The notes beneath the pieces were generated by a model that saw only the letters and a list, made by a program, of their open reading frames with translations, had not been told where the DNA came from and searched no databases. The position numbers and the translations under genes were made by a program. From contig CAIJHQ010000047.1 of NCBI GenBank assembly GCA_903820505.1, positions 1 to 40,790 on the forward strand: 40,790 nucleotides of DNA, written 5' to 3'. The DNA is from Candidatus Omnitrophota bacterium. GTDB taxonomy: Bacteria; Omnitrophota; Omnitrophia; Omnitrophales; Aquincolibacteriaceae. Numbering within the stretch: the stretch's first letter is position 1; each line of letters opens with the position of its first letter. Positions 20,078 to 29,224 of the stretch are shown here, one piece after another.

Positions 20078-21126
20078 GGGGTCCGCATCGAGACGCTCAT
20101 CTCATGGACGAGATCGACAAGAGTGATAACATTCTCGACAGGCGTCGCCGGAAGAACCCCGTGGCCGAGATTAAAAATGTGGCCTGGTCTTCGCGCGGCC
20201 AGATCTAGGATCCGTTTGACCTCCTTGCGTATTTCAGTGACCGGACCCAAAAGAACCTCCGGAGCAAGATTCCCCTGGATGGCCGCATCGTAACCGATCA
20301 TTTCCCAGGCCCGGTCGAGCGGCAGCTGATGATCAACGCCGCAAACGTCCCCGCCCGCCATGCGGAATTCCTTCAAAAAGTTTCCGGTGCCCGTCCCGAA
20401 ATGGACCACGGGCACTCCCTTCCGAATCCCTTCGATGACCTTGCGCGTGTGCGGCAGAACGTACTGCCGGTATTCATCGCCGCTGAGGCATCCGACCCAA
20501 CTGTCGAACAGTTGAACGGCATCAACGCCCGCCAGGATCTGCCCTTTCAAATAGGCAATGACGGCGCGACCGATCTTTTCCATTAACGCGTGCCAGACCA
20601 GCGGTTCTTCGCGCATGAATTTTTTCGTTTTCTCGAACACGCGCGAGCTTCCGCCTTCGAGGATATAGGCCGCAAGCGTGAACGGGGCGCCCGAAAATCC
20701 GATAAGCGGCATCCCCGGCTTCAAACCTCCGCGGGTCCGCCGTACCGCCTCAAAAACAAAATGAAGCGAGTCGACGGGGTCGATCTCCGGGATCCGTGCG
20801 ACGTCTTCCCGGGACGCGATCCGGCCGGTGATCACCGGTCCCCGGCCTTCCGTATAATCCAGCTTAAAACCCATCGGCTCCAGGATAAGAAGGAGGTCCG
20901 AAAAAAGGATCGCGGCGTCCGCGCCGATCCTCTGCTGGGCGGTCACCGCGACATCCGCGCACAGCTCAGGGTTCTTGCAAAGGTCCAGAAAGGACATTTT
21001 CGCCCGGATGTCGCGGTATTCTTTCATGTACCTCCCGGCCTGCCGCATAAGCCAAACGGGCGTGTACGCCGTCTGTTCGCGCCGGCATGCCCTCAGAAAA
21101 GCGGATTCGAGCGGTGATATGATCAT
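20074..21126 (-). CDS. hemE: uroporphyrinogen decarboxylase
   Basis: Removes four acetate carboxyls from uroporphyrinogen III to give coproporphyrinogen III. 350 aa, standard length. Signature [12 protein letters not shown] (RQAGRY 28-33), catalytic Asp77 in LFSDLL, the [10 protein letters not shown] motif and the C-terminal FNLGHGVLP are all present. Its start overlaps the radical SAM stop by 4 bp and its stop overlaps the hemY start by 4 bp, so three genes are translationally coupled. Confidence 0.97.
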   Translation of the reverse strand: MIISPLESAFLRACRREQTAYTPVWLMRQAGRYMKEYRDIRAKMSFLDLCKNPELCADVAVTAQQRIGADAAILFSDLLLILEPMGFKLDYTEGRGPVITGRIASREDVARIPEIDPVDSLHFVFEAVRRTRGGLKPGMPLIGFSGAPFTLAAYILEGGSSRVFEKTKKFMREEPLVWHALMEKIGRAVIAYLKGQILAGVDAVQLFDSWVGCLSGDEYRQYVLPHTRKVIEGIRKGVPVVHFGTGTGNFLKEFRMAGGDVCGVDHQLPLDRAWEMIGYDAAIQGNLAPEVLLGPVTEIRKEVKRILDLAARRPGHIFNLGHGVLPATPVENVITLVDLVHEMSVSMRTP

Positions 21127-22256
21127 GATCTTTTAGCAACCCGGCGAGCCGGCTGGTAAGAGCAGGCGTCGTCCTCTTCCAGATAGTCGCCGCGCAGAGC
21201 GTAGGCGCGGGACCTGGAGCCCCCGCAGATCCCCCGGTAAGGACAAAGACCGCACCGGCCTTTCAAGAGAGAAGGATCGCGGAGTTCTTTCAGTAATGGA
21301 GAATTCCGGTAAATATCCGGCAGCGATTCAGACCGCAAATTTCCCGCCAAAAGCGGCAGGAAGCCGCTCGGGAATACCTCGCCGCGGTGAGAAATAAAAA
21401 TAAAACCTTTCCCGGAATTGACCCCGCTCGGGGCGTTCCCGATACTTCCCTTCGGCCCGAAGGCCTGGGTCAAAAAAGCAGGCATGTCGACATCCTCTTG
21501 CGACAAAGCGTCCGGAGAGATCCCCTGCCTTGCCAGTTCCTTTTCGATATAAAATTTCCGGTAATGCGGCGCCTCGGTCACCTTGATGATCGCCCGGACC
21601 CGCTGACTCAGCTGGTAGATCTTCTCGAAAGCTTCGTCGAACTTTTCGGCGGTCAGAAGCGGCAATTCCTCTCCCCGCCCGGTCGGCACGAGAAAAAACA
21701 CTTCCCAAAAAACGATCCCCAGAGGTTCGATCAGCGCGATCAAGGCGTCCAGCTGTCCGGCATTGTGGACATTGACGAGAGAATTGATCTGGACGGCGAG
21801 TCCGATCTCCTTCGCGATCGCGATGCTTTCGAACGTCCGCTTGAACACACCCGCTACTTTCCGGAAGGCGTCATGGTCCTCAGCGTTCGCGGCGTCCAGA
21901 CTGAACGCAATCTGGTCCAACCCCGTCTCTTTCAGTTCCAGGATCTTTTTCCGCGTCAAAAGCGGCGTCACCGCCGGGATCGCGCCCGTGCGAAGCCCTA
22001 GAGATTTCGCGTACCGGATCATTTCAGAGAGATCCTTGCGCTTGAGAGGATCTCCCCCGCTGAAGATCAGGATCGGCGTCCCCATTTCCTTGACCTCCCG
22101 GATCAGGCGAAGCCCCTCTTCATGGGTCAATTCGTCCGGATCAGGATCAGGTTCCGCGGAGGCACGGCAATGGATGCATTCGAGGTCACACGCGCGCGTA
22201 GTTTCCCAGATAACTAAAAAAGGCCTCTGATTGAAATCAAAATCGCCGGGGTTCAT
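21123..22256 (-). CDS. radical SAM/SPASM enzyme of the AhbD/NirJ-like group
   Basis: A 377-aa iron-sulfur enzyme. The N-terminal radical SAM cluster motif is CDLECIHC (Cys23, Cys27, Cys30), with the SAM-binding GGDP near residue 68. A C-terminal SPASM-like region has Cys335, Cys338, Cys344 and Cys365 for an auxiliary cluster. The architecture matches AhbC/AhbD and NirJ, which modify tetrapyrrole side chains, rather than HemN, whose motif and C-terminal domain differ. As the first gene of the hemE-hemY-hemH operon it probably performs the propionate decarboxylation for which no hemF, hemN or hemQ is present, either on coproporphyrinogen or on coprohaem. The family is visible; the substrate is inferred from context. 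Confidence 0.88.
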   Translation of the reverse strand: MNPGDFDFNQRPFLVIWETTRACDLECIHCRASAEPDPDPDELTHEEGLRLIREVKEMGTPILIFSGGDPLKRKDLSEMIRYAKSLGLRTGAIPAVTPLLTRKKILELKETGLDQIAFSLDAANAEDHDAFRKVAGVFKRTFESIAIAKEIGLAVQINSLVNVHNAGQLDALIALIEPLGIVFWEVFFLVPTGRGEELPLLTAEKFDEAFEKIYQLSQRVRAIIKVTEAPHYRKFYIEKELARQGISPDALSQEDVDMPAFLTQAFGPKGSIGNAPSGVNSGKGFIFISHRGEVFPSGFLPLLAGNLRSESLPDIYRNSPLLKELRDPSLLKGRCGLCPYRGICGGSRSRAYALRGDYLEEDDACSYQPARRVAKRS

Positions 22257-22744
22257 CTCTGGACATCCATCTTTCCGTTTGTTTTGTGACAGACAAAGAC
22301 CCGTGAGGAGTATGCCGACAGCGAATGATCTCCCCGAACAAATCTGTCGAATAAGGTATCAGAAACAGGAAAGGACATGAAGTGAATTATGGGCACTGTC
22401 CGCTAAAAGCACCGGATCCAGAACGCCGGGCCAGCGATAAAAATAACTCGTTCGTTGTTTCCTTGAATTCATTTCTCCTTCAGAAAATACCCTCGGACTT
22501 CCCGGCCCCCCCTCGAAAGATCCGCTCCCTGACATCCGTCGAGCGCCTTCCGGCGCGGGAATGAAAATCGCCGGACAACTGGGATTTTTGTTATTTACTT
22601 GCAGGATAATTTCAAAACAAAAAGATGTTCGGAAGACCCTTTTTCAGAATCACCTTGAATCCAAACACTAAAGGCTGTATTAATAAACCCTCAAACCTGG
22701 GTACGGGAAACGGCCGGCGGTTCACCCGGCCGGAATTGGCTTCC
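22257..22744. other. divergent regulatory region between the radical SAM operon and hemA
   Basis: The 488 bp contain no supportable gene. Structures seen: a GCGCC-TTCC-GGCGC hairpin (22543-22556), a possible hemA -10 box GATAAT (22605-22610) with no clear -35, and a GC-rich hairpin (22711-22732) just before the hemA start. No cobalamin or other known riboswitch core was recognised. Promoters for both directions must lie here. Confidence 0.5.
22711..22732 (+). promoter_or_regulatory. hairpin next to the hemA start
   Basis: CGGCCGG (22711-22717) pairs perfectly with CCGGCCG (22726-22732) around an 8-base loop and ends 12 bases before the hemA ATG, partly covering the place where a ribosome binding site would lie. 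It could limit hemA translation, the usual control point of the pathway. Confidence 0.4.
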
Positions 22745-24112
22745 ATGACCATTGCTGTTTTAGGGCTTAATCACAAATCGAGTCGCCTAGAATTCCGAGA
22801 GACCGTTCAACGGACGATCAATGACATCGAGAGCGCCTACACCTCCCTCTCTCGCGCTGCGGCATGCGAAGAATTGGTACTTCTGTCCACTTGCAATCGT
22901 GTCGAAGCTTACTTTGCGACCCGACGTTTCGAAAAAACCGTCGAGGAGATCGAAAGGTACCTGCTTTCCGGCAACGCGGATTCCATCCAGGAGTTCCGCA
23001 ATAGCTGTTATCTTTTCCAGAACGAAAACGCGATCCGGCACTGTTTCACGGTAGCTCCCGGTCTCGATTCTATGATCCTGGGGGAACCCGAGATCCTCGG
23101 CCAGATGAAAAAAGCCTTTCAAAAAGCCAGGGAAAAAGGCACGTTGCGCGGCCCCCTCATGCGCCTTTTTGAAAAAGCCTTTCAGGCCGCCAAAGAGGTC
23201 CGCACGGGGACCGATATCGGCAAAGGGGCCCTCGGAACGGCTTCCGTCAGTGTAGCGCTCGCCCAAAAGGTCTGCGGATCGTTGCAGGAAAAATCCATTC
23301 TCGTCATAGGCTCCGGCGGTTTCGGGGAAAAATTGATCACGCACCTGGTCGAAAACCAGTGCCGTAACATCACCGTTTCTTCCCGGTCGGCGGAACGCGG
23401 GCAAGAACTGGCGGACCGTTACGCGATCCGCTCGGTCCCCTTCTCGAAATGGGCGGAACGCCTCGAAGGAACAGACCTACTCATCTCCGCAACGACCCAA
23501 CCGGCCATGCTCCTTTCCGCCCGCGAATTGTCCGCGGTCATGTCAAAGCGGAAAGACAGACCTCTCTGTCTGATCGATCTTGCCGTCCCCCGCACGATCG
23601 ACCCCGCAGTCTCGCAGATCAGGCAAGTGCACGTTTACAATATCGAGGACTTGAAAGGGATCGGGTACCAAAACCTGAAATTCCGTGAGAACGCAATGGC
23701 CCAGGCCTACGCCATCATTCACGCGCGGACCAAGACCTTCCTGATGGGACTGCAGATGCCTGATGTCACGGCACTTGTCCCGAAATTGAACCGGCTGGTG
23801 AAGGAATGCGTTTATGACGAGCTCTGGCCCTCGCTGGAACCACTCCTTTCTTCGGCGGACGAACGGAAAACGGCAGAAGAAGCGCTCCGCCAGCTGGAGC
23901 GGAACATGGCACATAACCTTTTGATGCGGCTGAAAACGCTAGCGGCCGATGAGGAAAAACCCTTGGCGGGGACTTTGTTCGCGAATCTTTTTCAGGATGA
24001 GCTGGCCCAATGTAGCATGCCGGCCGCTCTCAGTCAGTATCCCGAACACTTTTTCGAATCGGTCCGGAAACGTTTCCACGAAAAACTTCCCTCGTTAATG
24101 ACCGTCCACTGA
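22745..24112 (+). CDS. hemA: glutamyl-tRNA reductase
   Basis: Reduces glutamyl-tRNA(Glu) to glutamate-1-semialdehyde, the first committed step of the C5 pathway. 455 aa. Catalytic Cys50 sits in LLSTCNRVEAYF, at the same residue number as in E. coli; GEPEILGQMKKAF and the NADPH-binding VIGSGGFGEKL follow, and a C-terminal dimerisation helix region closes the protein. The start at 22745 gives the canonical N-terminus (TIAVLGLNHKSS); the frame runs 40 codons further upstream without family similarity. It is transcribed alone on the plus strand, separate from the two minus-strand haem operons, and converges on the SDR gene. Confidence 0.95.
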   Translation: MTIAVLGLNHKSSRLEFRETVQRTINDIESAYTSLSRAAACEELVLLSTCNRVEAYFATRRFEKTVEEIERYLLSGNADSIQEFRNSCYLFQNENAIRHCFTVAPGLDSMILGEPEILGQMKKAFQKAREKGTLRGPLMRLFEKAFQAAKEVRTGTDIGKGALGTASVSVALAQKVCGSLQEKSILVIGSGGFGEKLITHLVENQCRNITVSSRSAERGQELADRYAIRSVPFSKWAERLEGTDLLISATTQPAMLLSARELSAVMSKRKDRPLCLIDLAVPRTIDPAVSQIRQVHVYNIEDLKGIGYQNLKFRENAMAQAYAIIHARTKTFLMGLQMPDVTALVPKLNRLVKECVYDELWPSLEPLLSSADERKTAEEALRQLERNMAHNLLMRLKTLAADEEKPLAGTLFANLFQDELAQCSMPAALSQYPEHFFESVRKRFHEKLPSLMTVH

Positions 24113-24136
24113 TCCCGAGGGATCTGCCGAAACTCT

Positions 24137-25639
24137 TCAGCTTCTCTTTTCAATAGCAGCAAGAAGATCCTTAAAAATGAAATGATGAAAAGGCAAGCAC
24201 GCGTACCAGTAGGCTTTCCCCCAAAACCCCTCGGCATCATAGTGCGCGAGCAAGGATAATCTCCTCGAAGCATCCACCTCTTCAATGCTGAATTCAAGCC
24301 AGGCCTTTCCCGGCAATTTCATTTCGGCACGAAGAAGAAGCCTTTGATCCTCCCGGAGATCTTCGATGCGCCAAAAATCTATGACGTCGTTGATCATCAA
24401 CCCGCCATAACTCCGCCGGCCGCGGGAAGTGCCCACGCCTCCCAATATCCTGTCGATCATCCCCCTCATGCGCCACAGCCAGTTGTTTTCGAACCAGCCT
24501 TCCTTGCCGCCGATATTGCAAAGGGACCCGAAAAGCGACGCGGCACTTTTCCCGGTCATCAGTGAATAACGCGCGCTGTAACAGGGGCCCGTCTCCATCT
24601 CATGAAGCTTGACCGCCAATCCGTGAGCGGGCGGATAAGCATCCGACCATCGCGTACGGACTTGATCCTGTTCTTCACGGCCCAGAGCCAGAACGACCGC
24701 ATCCTTGTACGGCAAAGGTTCAAAGGGCACATACTCTTTGATCCGGTTCTCCTGGCAAACGACTTCGTTCTTTAAACCTTCCATGAGGCACTTCGTGATG
24801 GGTGCGGGGACCGGCGTCAGCAGGCTGGCCAGATAAGCAAAAACACGAAGGCCGAGAAAAGGCAGATAAATGAAGATCCTCCTTTTCTGTAGCGTCTGGC
24901 TGAGGACTCTCAGCATCTCTTCGTAGGTCAGAACGTCGGCCCCTCCGATGTCGAAATGCCCGCCCGTGGTCTCCGGCACTTCCAATGTTCCGACAAGATA
25001 TTTGATGACGTCCCGAACTGCGATGGGCTGGCACCGGTTCTTCGCCAAGGAAGGCATAAAGATCACCTCAAGCCTTCTCACCAGATGCTGGATGATCTCG
25101 TAAGAAGAGCTCCCGGAACCGATGATGACGCCGGCCCTGAGGATCGTCACGGGAATAGGTCCGCGTTTCAGCTCCTCGGCCACTTCCATGCGGCTCCGCA
25201 GATGGGACGAGAGAGGGCTCCGGATGTCCCCGAGCCCCCCTAAATAGATGATCCTGCGAACATTCTTTTTTTGAGCGGCTTTTCTGAAATTGATCGCCGC
25301 CTTGATATCGGCCGCTTCGAATTTTTTTAACCCCAGGAACAGGGAGTGAAGTAAATAGAACGCCGTGTCGACGCCTTCCAATGCTTTCTCGAGATCCTCC
25401 ATCCGCTCATCCAACGCGTCTGCGACGGCGATCTCCGCCCGGGGCCAACGTGCATGATATTCGGGAGAATCCCTGCGCACCATCGCCCGGACACGGTAAC
25501 CCCGGGTCAACAATTCCGGGACAAGCCGCCCGCCGATGTATCCGGCCGCTCCGGTCACCAGGACCACTCCGTCCCTGATCTTCGGTATGGGCGCGAGGTT
25601 CCCGCTCTCCGGCGAAGCGTCGGAAGAATGGGAACTCAA
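24137..25639 (-). CDS. NAD(P)-binding SDR fused to DUF2867
   Basis: A 500-aa two-domain protein. The N-terminal half is an atypical extended SDR/NmrA-like Rossmann domain with GAAGYIGGRL (30-39). The C-terminal half (about 335-495) resembles DUF2867, a START-like ligand-binding fold. Such fusions are widespread but their substrate is unknown. It follows hemL by 42 bp on the same strand, inside the hemC/D-hemL operon, so a role in haem metabolism (porphyrin or quinone binding or reduction) is suggested only by position. It ends 24 bp from the convergent hemA. Confidence 0.8.
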   Translation of the reverse strand: MSSHSSDASPESGNLAPIPKIRDGVVLVTGAAGYIGGRLVPELLTRGYRVRAMVRRDSPEYHARWPRAEIAVADALDERMEDLEKALEGVDTAFYLLHSLFLGLKKFEAADIKAAINFRKAAQKKNVRRIIYLGGLGDIRSPLSSHLRSRMEVAEELKRGPIPVTILRAGVIIGSGSSSYEIIQHLVRRLEVIFMPSLAKNRCQPIAVRDVIKYLVGTLEVPETTGGHFDIGGADVLTYEEMLRVLSQTLQKRRIFIYLPFLGLRVFAYLASLLTPVPAPITKCLMEGLKNEVVCQENRIKEYVPFEPLPYKDAVVLALGREEQDQVRTRWSDAYPPAHGLAVKLHEMETGPCYSARYSLMTGKSAASLFGSLCNIGGKEGWFENNWLWRMRGMIDRILGGVGTSRGRRSYGGLMINDVIDFWRIEDLREDQRLLLRAEMKLPGKAWLEFSIEEVDASRRLSLLAHYDAEGFWGKAYWYACLPFHHFIFKDLLAAIEKRS

Positions 25640-25681
25640 GAGAGTTCCCGTCGCAACATACGGCGCATAAAGAATCGCGGA

Positions 25682-26998
25682 TCAACGGTCATGGGTCTTT
25701 TTGAAAGCGGCGCGGACGGCTTGAAGAGTGCTTTGAAGGTCTTTTTTCGTGTGCGCTACAGAAACGAAATTGGTCTCAAAAGCGGAAGGCGCGAAATAGA
25801 CACCGTCTTGAAGCAGCGCGTGGAAAAATTTCCGGAAGGCCGGAAAGTCCTGCCGGGAGGCCGTTTGGTAATCCGTGACCCGCCACTCCGTGAAAAATAC
25901 CGTGAACATGGACTCCAAAGAATTGATCTGAACGCTAACGCCTTCTTTCTGGGCGGCGTCCCGGATCCCTTCGCACAGCGTTCGCGTAACTGAAGCCAGC
26001 CGCTCGTACGGCTTTGAACGGGCCAGACATTTCAGCGTCGTGATCCCTGCCGTCACGGCCACAGGATTTCCGGATAATGTTCCCGCCTGATATGCCGGGC
26101 CCAATGGCGCGAGAACTTTCATGATCCCCCGTCCCCCGCCGAAAGCTCCCAGGGGCATGCCTCCGCCGATGATCTTCCCGAGACACGTCAAGTCAGGGAT
26201 GACATCAAAATAATTTTGGGCGCCGCCATAGGTCAACCGGAAACCGGTGATCACTTCATCGAAGATCAGCAGAGCTCCTTGTTCATCACAGAGTTTCCGG
26301 AGACCTTTCAAAAAATCCGTGTCGGGCACCACGACCCCCATGTTGCCGGCCACGGGCTCGACGATGATCGCCGCCACATCCCCGACATGTTCTTGCAGAA
26401 GGGCGCCGGTCTTCACCAGATCATTGTAGGGTGCTACCAAAGTGTTCCTCGAAAAATCAACGGGAACACCCTCGCTGTCCGGAACCCCCAGGGTGCTCGC
26501 TCCCGATCCGGCCTTCACTAAGAGATGATCCGCGTGTCCGTGATAGCAGCCCTCGAATTTCAAGATCTTGTTCTTCTTCGTAAAAGCCCGGGCGACGCGG
26601 ATCGCACCCATGACCGCTTCGGTACCGGAACTCGTCAATCGCACTTGTTCCATGGACGGGATCGCTTCCGCGATCATCTTGGCCAATTCGGTCTCCAGCC
26701 GGGTCGGCATTCCGTAGCTTGTGCCGTTCCCGACCGCCTTCCTCAGCGCCGGAAGTACCTCCGGATGCGCGTGTCCAAGAAGCATCGCCCCCCAGGACAT
26801 GCAGTAATCGATCAATTTTCTACCGTCTTCGGCCAAGACCTTTGACCCGCGCGCGCATTTCACAAAGACCGGGTCTCCCCCGACAGATCGGAATGAGCGG
26901 ACGGGACTGTTCACGCCCCCGACAAGATATTTTTTGGCCTCTTCAAAAAGCTCCGAGTGTTGTATGACCGAACCCTTCACACCATTTTTTTCTTTCAT
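25682..26998 (-). CDS. hemL: glutamate-1-semialdehyde 2,1-aminomutase
   Basis: PLP enzyme that converts glutamate-1-semialdehyde to 5-aminolevulinate. 438 aa, standard length. GGVNSPVRSF near the N-terminus, the GTEAVMGAIRVARAF phosphate-binding segment, FDEVITGFR and the PLP lysine Lys275 in CLGKIIGGGMP are all present. The start at 26998 is preceded by a strong GGAGGAGG. It lies 46 bp after the hemC/D fusion. Together with hemA it shows that 5-aminolevulinate is made by the C5 route. Confidence 0.97.
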   Translation of the reverse strand: MKEKNGVKGSVIQHSELFEEAKKYLVGGVNSPVRSFRSVGGDPVFVKCARGSKVLAEDGRKLIDYCMSWGAMLLGHAHPEVLPALRKAVGNGTSYGMPTRLETELAKMIAEAIPSMEQVRLTSSGTEAVMGAIRVARAFTKKNKILKFEGCYHGHADHLLVKAGSGASTLGVPDSEGVPVDFSRNTLVAPYNDLVKTGALLQEHVGDVAAIIVEPVAGNMGVVVPDTDFLKGLRKLCDEQGALLIFDEVITGFRLTYGGAQNYFDVIPDLTCLGKIIGGGMPLGAFGGGRGIMKVLAPLGPAYQAGTLSGNPVAVTAGITTLKCLARSKPYERLASVTRTLCEGIRDAAQKEGVSVQINSLESMFTVFFTEWRVTDYQTASRQDFPAFRKFFHALLQDGVYFAPSAFETNFVSVAHTKKDLQSTLQAVRAAFKKTHDR

Positions 26999-27044
26999 TC
27001 CCGGTCTCCTCCTCCGCCCTGGGCCGCCCCTTTATAAACCCGCT

Positions 27045-28460
27045 TCACGTCCGCTTTCCAACGATCTGCGCCGGGATCCCGCGCCGTACGAGAAAGGCCC
27101 TGGTCACCGGCCCGATCGCCTTGACTTCGATGTGTCCCGGGATCCTTTTATATATTTTCAAGAAATTCGCCGCCGTCGAAGGACTTGTAAAAACCACTTC
27201 GTCGATCTCACTCAAGTCCTGCTTAGCGGCCTTTACCGGCACGTTTCGGTACACGGTCACCACGTCAACAACGGCTCCGGACTTCCTCAGCGATTTCACC
27301 ATCCGGTCGTTCGAAAGCTCCGACCGCGGGATCAGAAAGCGCCGGCCCTTCAGCGGAAACCGCCTGAGCATCTTTACGATGCCGTCCGCGGATTCTTCCC
27401 GGGCCACTCGAGCCGCCCGCAAACCAAAACCGGACAATCGCCCAGCCGTCGTCTTGCCGATCGCGATGATGTCTATTCCCTTAACAGCCGCTATATTTTT
27501 CATCTTTCTCTTGAGCCTTTCAAGGAAATATTGGACGGCGTGTTTCGAAGTAAAAATGATCCCGTCATAATGCGCCAACCTTTTAATGGTCGCATCCACA
27601 GGCCGGGGATCTCTGACCGGTTTTATTTCGATCATGGGTTGATGAATGATCTCCCCCATGTTTTTGAACCTCTCAATACGGGTTCCAGTCACCAGGACTT
27701 TTGGGGGGCGGGCCATTTTTCCAGCGCGGATGTTTTTTTGATGTGGTGCACGAAGACCGCAAGAAGCGATCTTTTTCCGGTCCAACTTTGAAAAAAGTTT
27801 TTTGAGCGTCACATCCTCTTGTCGAACGGTCACGGCGAGTGATCCCTGCAGCAGATGCGGTTTCAGAATGTCGAGGCTGATCTGCTCGGTGATATGGCGG
27901 CCCAGGCCCAACCTCAGAAGTCCCGCGCCCGCGATCACGACCGCATCCAGCTTTTCGGACCTCAATTTGTCCAACCGTTCCTGCATGGTCCCCCGGATGT
28001 CGACGATCGTGAGATCGGGCCGATAAGCCCGGAGCTGGGCTTTGCGCCGTTCACTGCTGGTCCCGACCCGTGCTCCTTTGGGAAGTTCGCGGAGTTTCAA
28101 ACCCTTCCGGGAGACCAGCACATCATAGGGGTCCACGGACGCCGTAACGGCCGCAACAGCGATCCCGTCCGGAATGACGTCGGGGAGGTCTTTCGCGCTA
28201 TGCACCGCAAGATCGATCTTGTGACGGAGAAGGGCCTGGTCGATCTCCCGGGTAAAAAAATCCGTTCCCTCCATTTCAGAGATCGGTGTCTTCTTGTCCC
28301 GGTCACCCGTGGTATCGATCCCGATGATCTTTGTCCGGATCTTGGGTGCGATCTTTTTGAGCGCGTTTAAAACTTCTTTCACTTGAACCAGCGCAAGCGG
28401 ACTGGCTCTGGACCCGACGCGAAGTGTGCTGCCTTCCATGGTTTTCCCCGTGTTCCTCAC
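27045..28460 (-). CDS. hemC/hemD: HemC/HemD fusion: hydroxymethylbilane synthase (truncated) and uroporphyrinogen-III synthase
   Basis: A 471-aa fusion. Residues 12-238 are HemC: LRVGSRASPLAL, catalytic Asp83 in DLAVHSAKDLP, VGTSSERRKAQ, and PHLLQGSLAVTVR. The HemC sequence can be followed to about IASCGLRA (231-238), where the normal enzyme continues with AER and then the GGC motif carrying the dipyrromethane cofactor. Here that C-terminal domain of about 75 residues is absent, and HemD begins directly at about 254 (KVLVTGTR) and runs to the end with FTSKHAV and FTSPSTAANF. The GTG start at 28460 has AGGAG eight bases upstream; an ATG at 28439 is the alternative. It is first in the hemC/D-hemL-SDR operon. 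Function of the HemC half is doubtful. Confidence 0.85.
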   Translation of the reverse strand: MRNTGKTMEGSTLRVGSRASPLALVQVKEVLNALKKIAPKIRTKIIGIDTTGDRDKKTPISEMEGTDFFTREIDQALLRHKIDLAVHSAKDLPDVIPDGIAVAAVTASVDPYDVLVSRKGLKLRELPKGARVGTSSERRKAQLRAYRPDLTIVDIRGTMQERLDKLRSEKLDAVVIAGAGLLRLGLGRHITEQISLDILKPHLLQGSLAVTVRQEDVTLKKLFSKLDRKKIASCGLRAPHQKNIRAGKMARPPKVLVTGTRIERFKNMGEIIHQPMIEIKPVRDPRPVDATIKRLAHYDGIIFTSKHAVQYFLERLKRKMKNIAAVKGIDIIAIGKTTAGRLSGFGLRAARVAREESADGIVKMLRRFPLKGRRFLIPRSELSNDRMVKSLRKSGAVVDVVTVYRNVPVKAAKQDLSEIDEVVFTSPSTAANFLKIYKRIPGHIEVKAIGPVTRAFLVRRGIPAQIVGKRT

Positions 28461-28554
28461 CGAAAAAGCTCCTCGCCCCTGCGACCGTCATCAACACGGA
28501 CATATTACCATTAAACATCTTTATTCCCGAAATCAGATTCGGTCGCCTGCACCC

Positions 28555-28584
28555 TTGCAAAAGCATCTCCGTTTCCTCTACTAT
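28555..28584 (+). promoter_or_regulatory. promoter of the four-gene AmmeMemoRadiSam operon
   Basis: TTGCAA (28555-28560), an 18-bp spacer and TACTAT (28579-28584). The ATG of the first gene is six bases after the -10 box, so transcription should begin at or next to the start codon, giving a leaderless message. No ribosome binding site is visible, which agrees. Confidence 0.5.
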
Positions 28585-28590
28585 AGAGCC

Positions 28591-29208
28591 ATGACAGGCG
28601 CACAGATCCTTCAACCGGTCTTGGCGGGATTATCCGTGGGAGCGTTCTGCCTCACCACATGCATCCCGTTCATGGGTTCCTTTCTCGTTGCCGAGGAACG
28701 TTCGCTGCGGACAAGCGCTTGGGAGGTCTTGAAATTCCTGAGCGGGCGGCTCGTCGGATATCTCTGTTTCGGTCTGATCGTCGGCTATCTCGGCGAAAAG
28801 TTCGACTCCCGGTGGCTGAGGCTCGCCACGGCTCTTTCCTTTATTCTCCTTTCGGTGATCCTTTTCGGTTATCTTCGCGGTCTTATCCGGTACGAAAAGG
28901 TTTTTTGCCCGCCAACCAGTCTTCTCAAAGATCAAAGTCCTCTTCTTATGGGATTCTTCATGGGGATCAATCTTTGTCCCCCTTTTCTGCTTTCGGTGAC
29001 TTACATTTTTTCCCAACATAGCGCGTTCTATGGCGTGTTCTATTTCGCTCTTTTCTTCCTGTCCAGCTCGATCTATTTTTTACCTCTTGTTTTCGTAGGA
29101 CTGCTGGCCAAAACCGGGGAGTTCCGTTCCGTCGCCCGATTGAGCGGCTTTCTTGTGAGCGGCATTTTTTTTGTTTACGGGATTTATTCGCTTTTCCATA
29201 CTATGTGA
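28591..29208 (+). CDS. CcdA/DsbD-like (SafE-type) membrane protein
   Basis: A 205-aa protein with six predicted helices. Helix 1 has a Cys-X-Pro motif (TTCIP, Cys24) and helix 4 a second one (NLCPP, Cys129), the paired arrangement by which CcdA and the DsbD core pass thiol electrons from cytoplasmic thioredoxin to the outside. Extra cysteines are Cys20 and Cys106. It belongs to the broad DsbD_2/SafE group. First gene of an operon: the next start lies 16 bp downstream, followed by a membrane-anchored radical SAM enzyme and a Memo-AMMECR1 lipoprotein. This suggests it supplies reducing power across the inner membrane to them. Heavy-metal export or cytochrome maturation are other roles of relatives. 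Confidence 0.75.
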   Translation: MTGAQILQPVLAGLSVGAFCLTTCIPFMGSFLVAEERSLRTSAWEVLKFLSGRLVGYLCFGLIVGYLGEKFDSRWLRLATALSFILLSVILFGYLRGLIRYEKVFCPPTSLLKDQSPLLMGFFMGINLCPPFLLSVTYIFSQHSAFYGVFYFALFFLSSSIYFLPLVFVGLLAKTGEFRSVARLSGFLVSGIFFVYGIYSLFHTM

Positions 29209-29224
29209 ACAGGAGGGCTTTTTC

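Noticed and set aside
22382-22564. 60-codon frame in the hemA/radical SAM intergenic region
   Set aside because: No ribosome binding site, no recognisable protein, and it lies across hairpins in a regulatory region.
22257-22744. Cobalamin riboswitch before hemA
   Set aside because: No B12-box-like core or expected multi-stem order could be found.
27690-27790. Simple frameshift explaining the missing HemC domain
   Set aside because: The other frames here do not encode a cofactor-Cys motif, and HemD follows at once, so the roughly 75 residues are not encoded nearby in any phase.
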